In this document: positions 38,913 to 50,904 of the stretch, one piece after another
Numbering within the stretch: position 1 is the first letter of the stretch
Layout of the letters: every line of letters begins with the position of its first letter
DNA from: Osedax fenrisi
Lineage: Eukaryota > Annelida > Polychaeta > Sabellida > Siboglinidae
Assembly (NCBI GenBank): GCA_964019155.1
Contig: OZ025239.1
Span: forward strand, 73,311,917-73,375,916
Length of the DNA stretch: 64,000 nucleotides
Direction: 5' to 3'
Made by a program: the position numbers and the translations under genes
The notes under the pieces: model-generated
Database searches by the model: none
Told to the model about the DNA's origin: nothing
What the model saw: the letters and a program-made list of their open reading frames with translations, nothing else

Positions 38913-40569
38913 ATCGCCATTTGCTGTGACCCTGCGCGAAACGTATACTGTACGTTAAGCCGGAGCGGCTCGGACTTTTTTTGTTGAAAATTGCTGCACC
39001 TTCTAGCATTTTATGTTTGGAGTATTTCTGTCACAATGGTATACTTTTTTTTTTTTTACATGTAGTATTCGCCGTGCGCCAGAGCTTTTAAAAATACCTA
39101 TAAATATTTTTCTATAGAAAAAATACCGCTATTACCTATATTGAAATCACATGACAATTACATTATAAACCCTTATAAACAACTAATTTTCAAATTTATA
39201 TTCATTTTATTATACTCTTTAACCACGAACCTTCTTACTAATACACCTTTTTATATTTTATATAACCCCAAACCATTTACTAAATGACAAATAACAACAT
39301 ATATGGATATAATCGGCTAATCTTACTGTATAAATAATAACTATAAAGATATTCGAATATGGGATATTGGTACTAAAATGAGATTTTATATATTTATGCT
39401 ATTATAATAAAATTTGTATAGTTGGAATGCTTATCAAATTCTATAATAGAAGTCATATCTTAGTTTTTTTTAATTTTTATTTAAAAAAAAGTTATGACCA
39501 CAATTGTGAAAAAAAAATTAGTAAAAATGTTTAATTTTGTAGATAGAAATTATGAATGTATTAATTTATTTATAATACATATTATAACATAACTCATTCA
39601 ATAATGAATATTATATAATGAAATTAACATAATATATATATTATAAATATAGCTATCTAAATATTTATAGAAATAAAAAAAATATCAGCATTTCTGACCA
39701 ATATGGGGAAAATTGGGATTTTTTTTTTTAATAATATTTTTTTTATCTAAAATTAATATAATTTATATTTTTACAAAGCTCTTTAAATTCTATAATATAA
39801 GTTGTATCTTGATTTTTACAAATTTACAAAAGAAAAAAAATGATAGAGCAAACTAATAATTTAAAATTTATAAAAAAATAAGATAAAAAGTAAAATATAT
39901 TTTAAAAAATTTCTAACGATTTAAATTCTTTAAAAAAACCCTATTATTAATCCAGTCGATTGAAAAAAAATTTTTGTAATAGTGCGTAAACTTTTTTTTT
40001 TCAAATATAAAATTTATCATATTTTTACATTAAAATAGTGAATAAATAACCATATTTTATACTATACATTATTGTTTTAAAATTAATTTCATGTAATAGT
40101 ACACTCATATACTTATGTATATATATTTATGTTTATATTTTTTTATAAATAATTTTTTTTTAATTAAAATTAAAATATTTTGTATTTTTCCAAAATTTCC
40201 TGGAAATTTCCTGGAAAATCGAAAAAAAATATTGTACAAATATTATCTTATACAAAAATATATAATTCAAACTATAATTGCAGATAAAACTACAAAAAAA
40301 ATTTTTAATGATGTTAAATCGAAGTTTCAAATATTTCCTATCTCCTCCATGTTAAACTTCCTATCTCTTCATGTTAAACTTTAATGAGGTGGCGCACCTC
40401 CAATAATTAATTTTTTTAATTTTTTTTTTTTGTATTCAATTTAATATGTTATCTAGTTAATATAAAAAAAAGTGCAGCAATTTTCAAAAAAAAATTACCG
40501 AGCCACTCCGGCTTACTGTACGTCGTACAGTGTACGTTTCGCGTTTGTCGTACTTTTCTCTATGGCGAT
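38913..40569. mobile_element. TIR element (about 1.66 kb) with ATCGCCAT ends
   Basis: Inverted blocks in matching order: ATCGCCAT / ATGGCGAT at the outer ends; CGCGAAACGTATACTGTACG (38935-38954) against CGTACAGTGTACGTTTCGCG (40524-40543); TAAGCCGGAGCGGCTCGG against CCGAGCCACTCCGGCTTA; and GAAAATTGCTGCAC against GTGCAGCAATTTTC. Interior AT-rich with long A and T runs; an 89-codon frame at 40115 has no recognisable domain. The class is unknown because no duplication is obvious. Confidence 0.8.
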
Positions 40570-40917
40570 ATTAGTTGAATCACAGTCTATTCGTTTCTAT
40601 GTCTAATATAGACATTTTCTATGATATTAATCTGTGAGTATATTAAAATTATCGTTCAATTTTTACAAATGAACTATAATAATTATCGTATATTCGAATT
40701 ATCGGGGGTCGGTCTGAAACGGCGCCAATATTTAAAATAATACGAATTTGATTGACGTGTGGGGGGCGTCGCGCGCGCGAAACGAATTAAATATAGGTCA
40801 TGACTAATTAGTGATAGCCGCTATGTGGCAAATATTCCTTTGATGTAAATCATTTACTAAATGTATTATATACACAACTTGTTTACATTTATATACACTG
40901 TAGTTTATACAAGTTGC

Positions 40918-40929
40918 TTATATACTCTG

Positions 40930-40969
<40 letters not shown>

Positions 40970-41127
40970 TAATGTGACAACATAAATATATATATAATAT
41001 ATAAACTAGTTATAAAATAAGTTTAAAATAATAAGTATGTTGTCACATTATATATATATATATATATATAATATATAAACTAGTTATAAAATAAGTTAAA
41101 AATAATAAGTATGTTGTCACATTATAA
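40918..41127. repeat. Direct and inverted ~75-bp repeats ending TGTTGTCACATTATA
   Basis: Two direct copies (about 40983-41053 and 41065-41123) of a unit containing AAACTAGTTATAAAATAAGT and TAAGTATGTTGTCACATTAT. A partial inverted copy (TAATGTGACAACATA) lies at 40970-40985. TA-rich spacers. Confidence 0.8.
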
Positions 41128-41287
41128 TTATTTCCTTCGGAAAATCTTTGCTATTATTAAGTAAATTATCAAGATTTATTGCTTTTTAAAAGTATATATT
41201 ATATTACCGGGTACCCGAAAAAAAACGGGTACCCGGTATTTTATGGAAAATTGCAACCCTGTCTCATCAAATACTAGATTCGGGTAC

Positions 41288-42272
41288 CCGGTGTCGTATT
41301 TGAAAATTACCCCCATCCAAAAAATACCCTTTTTAAAAAATAAGGACATACAAGTCCTTAATATATTTATTAAATATTAATAATATTTAATTTGAAATTA
41401 ATTAAGGACGACATGTCCTTAATATATTTTGTAAACGTAATTTGAAATAAAATTAGATTAATATATATCTAATATATTGATATTTTAAATTGGTAACAAT
41501 GATATATTAATCTAATTAAATTACACGGATTATTTATATTTATATACAAAAATACACAACTTAATAGGTACATTTTCAAAATAATATATACAAAATAATA
41601 TTCATATCATAATGATTATCATAATCATTATGATATGAATATTATTTTGTATGTATATATGATAATCATATCATTATTATATGATGTATTAAACATAGGC
41701 TGTGATAGTGAATAATTTATTTAGTATACACGAATTAGGCTGCTTAATATTAGTACGCTTAGACTTGTTCCCATCCGATATGTAAATAGCGTAGTGGGTG
41801 ATTGACGGGCGTCGCCCGTCAATCAATCCCGTCGGGCGAGTCTGATTATTATCGGATTATTATATAGTGTTTATTTAATAAATAAATCTTTATACATGTC
41901 AAATCTAATTCATATACTATATGATATAGTAATTCACTTTAATTATAGATATTTGCATTTATATATTATGAGAATATATTATATTATTGATATAGTTTTT
42001 AAAGTAATCATAATTCGGAAATATAATTATAATATCAAATTAAATACTTAAGGATAACTTATAGATAACAATTTAATAATAATATTCGATTACATATTTG
42101 TAAATATGATTGATTTTAAAAATTAATACAATAGAGTACTATTATGTGTTTTTTATTAATTTCATATTGCATCTGAAAACTTCTGATTCTTGTACTTAAA
42201 TTAATTTACAAAGATAATAGAATATTTAAGGAGTATTTTTTGGATGGGGGTAATTTTCAAATACGACACCGG
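41288..42272. mobile_element. Inverted-repeat element (985 bp) with perfect 40-bp arms
   Basis: Arm CCGGTGTCGTATTTGAAAAT to the AAAAAATAC that follows (41288-41327) is repeated in inverse at 42233-42272 without mismatch. Inside are a perfect 31-bp-arm hairpin (41588-41652, 3-nt loop), an AAGGACAT..GTCCTT inverted set near 41340-41430, and a GC-rich 12-bp-arm hairpin (41800-41824). Just outside on the left are CGGGTACCCG copies (about 41206-41250) and a CAACCCTG end, resembling another hAT terminus. Confidence 0.75.
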
Positions 42273-42434
42273 TGTGGCAGTCTGCGATTACCCCCAGTCT
42301 GAGATTACCCCATCCGGTGTAAACATATAAAGATGGTAGAAGTTTAACATGTAAAGTATATAGGGGGTAATCGCAGACTGCGCTCCCAGCAGTCTGCGAT
42401 TACCCCCAGTCTGAGATTACCCCATCCGATATAA
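42268..42434. repeat. 167-bp repeat with GGGGTAATCGCAGACTG motif, left copy
   Basis: Contains four CAGTCTGCGATTACCCC/CAGTCTGAGATTACCCC-type motifs and one inverted copy, arranged as an internal palindrome around GCGCTCCCAGC. It is nearly identical, inverted, to 49676-49842. It ends ATCCGA|TATA. Confidence 0.88.
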
Positions 42435-44650
42435 ATATTATATATAAATACATCCGGTTTAATCGATTTTTGTCTATGTATTCATAAATATGAATTTACG
42501 AAAATGTATTATATATTTAAACAAAAACAATCTGTTGTTAATAATATTATTATATATTTTATAAGTATTTTAAATACTTATATTACAAAAATATTTATTT
42601 TAAATTTAATTCTAATTAAAATCAAGTAAATGATATGCAATATATATTACTAGTACATAGTTATTATTGTAATTAAGTGTAAAATACAAATATAAAATAA
42701 TATATCTAATAGTCAACAAATAATCAATAAATTGTTATAGTAAATCAATAAATTTAGTAGATAATTTTCGGGATATTTTATTTTGTATTATGATTTTATA
42801 TAGTAGGGGAGATTTATATTTTGTAGCTAGAATAAAATTTTTAATACCATTGGAAAGAGGATCAAAAAGTAATATAAGTTTCATATTTTACTTTTTTGAT
42901 ATAATTAATAATAAAAAAGCTATGGTCAAAAGAATGACAGGATTTTAGGGTATTAATTCAGACAGCTATTAGGTAATCCTACATGTAAAAGATATTTAAA
43001 CATATTTAAACCTATACAATATAGGTACTTATTAAATACTATTAGCTACTTATCTATATCACATTATATATATATATATCATATATAATCACACCATTGT
43101 ATAATACCTATTTACAGTAATACATATATGTAATTTTCACTTAAATTAATAATATAATTATATATATATATATATAAGTATATACATATTTAAAAATATT
43201 AATGTGTTACAGCTAATTACACTTTATTGTATTTTAGTGATTTTATTATAAAGTCAATTATTCTTTTGTTCAACTTTAAGTGGAGCTATTCAATATAATA
43301 TTACGTGCCTAATATTTATCATACTTATTATATAACTCATTCATTATACAATGTAAACGCGAACATTGTTTATTAGATATGATTCATATTCTATTAAACT
43401 ATCATATACTAAATTTTAAGTCTATGTCATTTACTTATAATTAACATTATATACACTATATATTTAAAACATGAAAGAAAAATGTGTTCCCGTAGTCGAG
43501 ATACATAAATTAAATTATTGTTTATCTATAATTTAATATTATTATAAACAATATTCATTATATATTATATTAATTATAAATATCTATTAAAAATCATATA
43601 ATATTGTTTTTGGGACTATAAATATAATTAAAATGTATAAAATAAATAATTCTCAGGTTACTATAATATAGTGACGCTTACAATATATTTGGAATAATTC
43701 ATGTGTAATTAGGATTAAAAAATATTTTTAAATTAAATATAAATATATACTTATACTTTCAATTTAATTATTATTTATTTTACAATTTATAATATCTAAT
43801 AATATAATATTTAATATCATCATCATATTATATACATATATTTTGCGAAGAAGTATATTATACTATCTATTTAATCAACATAATTAATTGTGAACCCCTG
43901 ACGCTCTTGGTAGTAGTATCGCTACAGAAATAGATTTAGGTTTGAAGCGGTTTCTATACTACACTGTGTTCAATGTTAAATTAAATGACATGCAATATAA
44001 ATTATCTTTTACTCATTCAATAGATATGTATAGAATTTAAATCTCAAGGATACTATTTCTTTGTTGTATATTAGAAATGAATACTTAGTTTTCATCATAT
44101 AAATATTAATTTAAAAAATTATTTAACAAATTTTAAAACGAAGTTTTTATAAATTTACACTATTTCGAAATTACAATATATGTAAGTAATTACCGTTAAT
44201 GTATTGTGCATATTATCTTGCGTAAGTGTTATATCTTTTCTCAGAAAAATCTTTATTATAGATATTGTTATATATATCATATTTATTATAAATTAATTAA
44301 AATAAGTATTGATTAAAATATATTTATATATGCATTCAAGAACAAAAACTCGAGACATATAAAATAAATTAAAAAACCTATTAATTATTATAAAATTAGT
44401 TAATTATATAATAATGATTGTGTATAAGATTACCTATAGTATAGCTAGGAAGTATTATATTGTTACAAGTGTTAACGTTTAATATAATTCTATAATACAC
44501 AAGTAATCATGACTACGTTTCTACATTAACTATATTCCTGTATGCAGAATATTTATAAGACAATACTACGTTTTTAATTAAATACATATATAATACACGG
44601 TTACATATGGAATCATGCACGAAATATAAAATCTGGTAAACTAATCATCC
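42435..44650. other. AT-rich non-coding sequence
   Basis: No gene or clear element. A block at about 43891-44035 resembles, loosely, one at 62550-62690 (GTAGTATCG.., CATGCAATATAAATTA, ATAGATAT), suggesting an old shared repeat. Confidence 0.5.
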
Positions 44651-44659
44651 CGCGATCGG

Positions 44660-44985
44660 TGTCACAGATCTGTTGTTATCTCGAAGATGAAACAGAGATT
44701 ATATATTTATCTCTAAAGGCGTCGCAGAACAGACTGATGTTGTTCATTTTGAAGGTATCACATCATGAACAGATATTTTTCAACTCAATTATGTCACGTC
44801 ACGGAAAGATGCTGCTCATATATAAGGTATCACAACACAAACTGATGTTGTTCATCTTGAAGGCAGCTAGTCACGTATTGTTGTTCATCTCGAAAGTGTC
44901 AAGTCACTGTTATTGTTCGTCTACAAGGTGTCATGTCACTGATTGTTGTTGTTCATCTTCTAGGTGTCAGTTCACTTCTACAAAG
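44660..44985. repeat. Diverged tandem repeat of ~45-55 bp units
   Basis: About seven loosely related units with TTGTTCATCTCGAAGGTGTC and TCACTG-like landmarks. An open frame across it (44659-45024) reads as degenerate repeats of LMLFILKVS-like segments. Because frame, composition and repeat coincide, I read it as satellite, not gene. Confidence 0.7.
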
Positions 44986-45023
44986 AATTGTATTCATATG
45001 GTGAACAAAAAGTCCTACTCATA

Positions 45024-45031
45024 AACAACTG

Positions 45032-45066
<35 letters not shown>

Positions 45067-47170
45067 TTCGTAATTTACAAAACCATAATATATGAATGAA
45101 ACTGATTACTAGAATATTATCTTCTACTTGGATATTAACTGAAGTAGATTTAGATAAACTATATGACATGATATTACACATAACTCAAATAGTATTTTAA
45201 TTAAGTATTATAAGTATGAACATAATTTGTATTTATTTAACAATTAGTTATCTATTAAAGTGTTCAAATAAAGTATTTAAGTGAGATAGCAGTTGTATAT
45301 ATAATAAGTAATTTGATAGAACATAATATAATAGATTTCAAAATAATAGAAAACATTATAAGATATTGTAATGTAAGACAATGTAATAGATACAAATAAA
45401 ATGTAGATTATATATATAATGTTTATTAGGTTTCAAGTGATGGGAGAGTTGAGCTAGATAATTATAATAATAATACTTATAAGTGTAGTATATATATAAA
45501 TATTAGCATATATAAAACAATTTATTAAAGTTAATATTACTAATATATAAATTATATATAATTAGTTAAATATAACTTATAACATTTAATTGTTATCAGA
45601 TAACATTATTTTAAATTACTTTACAATAAAAAAATCAAACGAATTATGACAATATTAAAAAAAAACATTAATAATTTATTTCTTAAATAAATTAAAATTC
45701 ATGTCATATTTAACATTTGTATATATAAATTATAAAATATAATATGTAAAATAATAATTACTATATTTTTAACATTAAAGTTGATAAATGTTCATTAGAT
45801 CTCATAGTTATCATTCCTACTACTTGTATTTACCATTAATGAAATAAATAATATATAATATAATTACTACAATATTATGTTGTACTACCATACTAATATT
45901 ATGTATATTACATTTTAATGTATTTTATAAATTATATTATATTATATTATTTTCACAGGATGTATTACAAGTAGTAATTAGTAATTATTACATTATTACT
46001 ATTACTAATTAATGACAATGAAAGACATTATAATATACCTAGGATTATAGAACTATTCATATATGTAATATAGAATGGAAATGTATAAGTTTAAATATTA
46101 ATATTATTAAATATAGTAGTTAGGCTATAGTAGTTCTGCCTACATATAGTATACGTTCCTGATTGTAGTAAATCAGATATTTTACGGGTTTTTATATATT
46201 TAAATATCATATCTTTTTATATACACTATGCATACTTATGCGCCAGTATCTAGTTTAGTTCTAAGTATATATGTATCATTTACTATAGAGTGATTGACAA
46301 AAACCTTGAAATAGGTATCGGAGCCTGACTCTCATGTGTATTCATCGTCGCCCAGTAGTTATGAATGCTGCAGGATGAGTGGATCATTGCGAGAGCGGCA
46401 CAGATGTTGTGGTTTCTCCCATAATTACGACAAAGCTTATATTTTTATCTAGGGTTATTCGTATACAGTTGCAGGTAGTTCACCAATGTTGACGGAATTC
46501 TGTAAGATATTGATGCATTCTTATAATGAAGATTTTAAAAACCTATAATCATTTCTTTGGTAGCATTATGTTTAATAGGTGTATAATATGTGTGATAATA
46601 TGCCATAATAGGATTCATGATAGGATTTATAGGGAGTTGGTCTGGAGTCGTATACTCACAATAACCCATAGTTGTGTGATGTCTTAGCAGAAAAACGTGG
46701 AAACGTTCATGTGCGTGTTGAATAATTAACCCGTATAAATTGTCGGTTCTTCATTATGGTGTGTAATGTACAGAACTCAGATTTCAGACACTCATAGATG
46801 CATTCAAGTCAGCATCCTGGCGAAACTCAAGAGTATGTATGAACCAGACCGACAAAACCTCTGACTCGTAGAGGAAGAATATAGTTGATGGCTCCCATGT
46901 ACCGTAGTGTAAGTCATATTTTTCTTCTACAAGAAGGGGATTTTATTATTATATAATATAACATCACTAATATTTTATTCGTGCAATGCATGAAGTGTAT
47001 TGTACTATGTATGGTGTTTATATATATATATGTAGTATATTTTACTGAACACATACTACATATAGAAACACAATATACTAAATAAATGCGTTTTCTACTA
47101 AATATCGACTAATGAAGTTATGCAACGCTACAAATATATATGTTGACTTGAATTTTGTATATATACTAAA

Positions 47171-47211
<41 letters not shown>

Positions 47212-47600
47212 TCCTATTTGACTATAAAATATTAACTTGGTTATTAAGTAAATAACTTATTAGCTATACATTATATGAATTATTATATAATATACTTACT
47301 ATAAATATACTTATAAGGGTGAATTTTTTATAGATATGACAACATACCAATATACCTTGTATTTATATTTGTATTCATTACATATAAATGCAGATGGTAC
47401 GTTTTAGATAGTACTTTGGTATTACATTTTTACATACCATCCCAGGGTACCAACGTTCCATAGTACCATGTTAGCAAGCGTTTTTTGTGATATCCCAACA
47501 TACCATGTACCAACGTCCATGTTAGCAAGCGTTATTAGTACCATCGTCCCGTCTCTATTCATTAAATGTAAATGTTGATGCTACGTTACAAAAAACAACT
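45024..47600. other. Non-coding sequence; unassigned island at 46.29-46.93 kb
   Basis: Mostly AT-rich. The stretch 46290-46930 has higher GC and looks like old coding or transposon sequence, but stops occur in every frame and I cannot name it. From 47320, words such as ACCAACGT, TACCATG and GCAAGCGTTTTTTGT recur in several orientations and weakly match 62790-63030. Confidence 0.45.
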
Positions 47601-47611
47601 AATTGTGGTGC

Positions 47612-48172
47612 AGAGACAAGTAATTATGAAGCCGATATAGATAATTTAATGCCGAGATAGATAATTATGCTGCAGAGATAGATAATTATGCTGTAGAGAT
47701 AGATAATTATGCTGCAGAGATAGATAATTATGCTGCCGAGAAATATAATTTGATGCTGAGATAGATAATTATGCTGCCGAGATATATAATTTGATGCCGC
47801 AATAGATAATTATGCTGCAGAGATAGATAATTATGCTCCGAGATATATAATTTGATGCCGAGATAGATAATTATGCTGCCGAGATATATAATTTGATGCC
47901 GCGATAGATAAATATGCTGCCGAGATATATAATTTGATGCCGAGATAGATAATTATGCTGCCGAGATATATAATTATGCTGTAGAGATAGATAATTATGC
48001 TGCCGAGAAATATAATTTGATGCCGCGATAGATAATTATGCTGTAGAGATAGATAATTTGATGCCGAGATAGATAATTATGCTGCGAGATATATAATTTG
48101 ATGCCGAGATAGATAATTATGCTGCAGAGATAGATAATTATGCTGCTGCGATAGATAATTTAATGCCGAAAA
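47612..48172. repeat. 21-bp minisatellite (GCTGCAGAGATAGATAATTAT), second array
   Basis: About 26 units of 21 bp built on GAGATAGATAATT, the same core and period as the array at 36258-36820 but with GCTGCAGA/GATGCCGA variants. Preceded by CAACTAATTGTGG, which also occurs at 35974-35986 inside the hAT relic. Confidence 0.9.
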
Positions 48173-49675
48173 TCTTTGGTTATACTTTTTATAACTTATA
48201 CTATTACATTATCCATATTAAATTATTTATTAAATTATTTAATAAATAAGATATGATATTATTATAAAAATGTTATAATTATAATAATATATTTAATACA
48301 TTATAATAATAATAATTATAAACATATAATTATTATAATAATATAGAATATAATTATTATATAATAATAATAATTATTATATAATAATAATAATTATTAT
48401 ATAATAATAAATTCAATTTATACTATAAATTGAATATATTAAATTTAATATATTTAATAAATAATATTATATTATTATAATAATTATATATTATTCATCT
48501 ATAATTATATGTATTTCAATATTTACTAATACTATATTACATATGTTATATGATATGACATATGATATGACATATGATATGTATTATAATGATATGTATT
48601 AATAAATATATACATATGTATATATTTATAATAAATAATATTATTTATATATTTATTAATTTCAAGAATATAATCTACTATTGATAATTTATGTTAACGT
48701 ATATAATATATAATATATAGTTATGACTTTATTAACGTTAATTATAGTTAGCGTTAATCAAGTCATAACTATAATATTATAAGTTAAATTAAATTACAAT
48801 CGTTATTATAATAATAATTATACATCATTACGTCGTAAATAGTATGTTATTCATTAACTTAATCATTAAGTTAATCATTAACTAAATAAATTAATTTAAT
48901 GATTATGATGATCGTATTATAATAATTATTATAATAATTATTACGACGTATTATTATAATAATTATACGTCGTATAGGCCTACATATCATATTAGAATAA
49001 TAATATAATAAGTATACTCGTATATATATACTACTTACTAAGTGTATATATATAGTACTAAATGAGTAGTAACTAAGTATATAATTATTATTATAATTAT
49101 AATAACACATTATTATAATGATTATAATCATTATAATAATGATTATACAAATTAAAAATAATTTCAAAATAAATAGCTGTTTCTGAAATTAAATTGAGGT
49201 ATATGCTAGTCACTATATAATTATTATATAGTATATAATAATGATTATTGTTATAATATAATACAATTAAATAACTAACCAGAATATCCATAGGATCACC
49301 ATTTAAAAATATAATAAACTAAATAAACTACTATAATACAATAATTATTTAATTTAATAATTTAATAATTTAATTTAACAGGTAATATTATTGACAACAC
49401 TGAATTCAATAAAATTTAAATTTAGAGGCGTAACGTAACCACTGAATACAATATAATTGCGTGTGTTGGCGCGCAGAATGTATATTTAACTTTAACTTTT
49501 ATATAGGGTAAAAAAGATTCCTATGATCGATAATAATTAACCAGGATAATTAATTAGATATATAATACAATTTATATAAGTTACTTATTTATTATAGAAT
49601 ACTAAATAAAGCATATACTCTATAGAACATAATTTTTGAAGTATTATATATATATTTGTATTTATTTTCATTTAT
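48173..49675. other. Extremely AT-rich sequence with ATTATTATAATAATAAT palindromes
   Basis: Dense A/T-only foldbacks at 48290-48420 and 48890-49150. The segment 48670-48790 matches the sequence that follows the first 21-bp array (GTTAATCAAGT.., TATAAGTTAAATTAAATTA). No gene. Confidence 0.6.
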
Positions 49676-49842
49676 TTATATCGGATGGGGTAATCTCAGA
49701 CTGGGGGTAATCGCAGACTGCTGGGAGCGCAGTCTGCGATTACCCCCTATATACTTTACATGTTAAACTTCTACCATCTTTATATGTTTACACCGGATGG
49801 GGTAATCTCAGACTGGGGGTAATCGCAGACTGCCACACCGGT
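49676..49842. repeat. 167-bp repeat with GGGGTAATCGCAGACTG motif, right copy
   Basis: Inverted, nearly identical copy of 42268-42434, starting TATA|TCGGATGGGG. It lies 13 bp inside the right terminal 12-mer of the composite hAT segment. Confidence 0.88.
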
Positions 49843-49867
49843 ATTTGAACCCGTTTTTACATCACTA

Positions 49868-49900
49868 GTGTACAGTGTACACTGTACAGTGTACATTGTA
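49868..49900. repeat. GTACA-type palindromic microsatellite, right part
   Basis: GTGTACAGTGTACACTGTAC then AGTGTACATTGTA. Same unit type as 35676-35740 and interpreted as the other half of one tract split by the 14-kb insertion. Confidence 0.85.
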
Positions 49901-49947
49901 TCTTAATATAATATATATAGGCATTGTATATTAATATAATATAATTA

Positions 49948-50904
49948 GGAGAGACTGTTTTGGTAACTTTTTTAGTTCCATTCATAGAAAAGTGTTAACT
50001 AACTCGGAAAAACTCCTTTTAATCATTCTAGATATAATAAAAAATAAAATCGAAAACCGACAACAATTCTGAAAGCTAAACAATATTTAAAAAATATAAG
50101 AATTTACATTGAAAATTACGAATAAAAATTAAATTACAGATATATGAAAGGACAAATTTTGTACAATTAAAAATTGCCTTTTAGCATATGTAATATATAA
50201 AAACATCCTTACAAATGTTTTAAAAATTATTAAATCGATCTAACGGAAATTTAATTAATTTGTAAAATTTTTCTAAATCGAAAAAAAAAACATAAATATA
50301 ATAATAAAAAAAAATGTTATATTATATATGTCTATCATCATTATATGAATATAAATATAAGTATTAATATAAAAATAGCATATACTTATAGAAAAAATTA
50401 CTTTTATTGAGTATTTTAACAAACAAATTAATTTTGTGGTAAACTAGTCGTAACAATTTTAGAAAAATAAATATATATTTTTTTTATTATACCTCTTAGA
50501 TATCAAGTATAAGCTCATAACAAAGGATGATGCTTGATTAAAATAATGTATCAAAGAAATATTCGAAAAATTATATTAATAAAAAAATTAAAAAAATTAA
50601 AATTAATTTGAAATTTGTACGTAATTTTTTATTTTATTAAAATTATAATATATTTATATACGTATTTGACAAATATTTTATTTTTATATCAACGAGCACT
50701 TACACAAATACATAAAATACATAAGTAAAAAATTTCTATTTATAGAAATTTAATTTGAATCATAAATGCAAATATGTCTTCATTAAAGTGCACTTAGCTT
50801 TACCAATATTAAATATTTTGGGATGAAACTTCACAAATATGTTTAATATAACATTTATGACATACTGTGAGCTAGTTAGCAAAACTTTCAAAAACGGTCT
50901 ACCC
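49948..50904. mobile_element. Probable TA-flanked TIR element (957 bp)
   Basis: TA|GGAGAGACTGTTTTGG.AACTTTT at the left and, inverted, TA|GGGTAGACCGTTTTTGAAAGTTTT at the right: imperfect TIRs of about 26 bp. Non-coding, with long A and T runs. Size and TA borders match the GGGGAAAG elements, but the ends differ and the match is imperfect. Confidence 0.55.

Larger units (their letters stand above)
35741..49867. mobile_element. Composite 14.1-kb segment with hAT-like ends and 8-bp duplication
   Basis: Left end TAGTGATGTAAA (35741-35752), right end TTTACATCACTA (49856-49867): perfect 12-bp inverted termini. The 8 bp immediately outside are GTGTACAG on both sides (35733-35740; 49868-49875), and both outer flanks are the same GTACA-type microsatellite. 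A hAT C-terminal domain remnant lies 0.2 kb inside the left end on the minus strand. I infer a hAT element inserted in the microsatellite and then swollen by nested insertions and satellite growth; an autonomous hAT would be 2.5-5 kb. Caution: a microsatellite can supply a matching 8-mer by chance, so the TIRs and the split microsatellite carry most of the weight. Confidence 0.55.

Noticed and set aside
39660..40384. Open frames in the A/T-run interior of the 38.9-40.6 kb element
   Set aside because: Composition-driven; no transposase block (DDE/D or hAT) could be read in any frame.
44659..45024. 121-codon frame with repeated LMLFILKVS-like segments
   Set aside because: It coincides with a diverged tandem DNA repeat whose degeneration ignores codon positions. 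No domain, no splice context.
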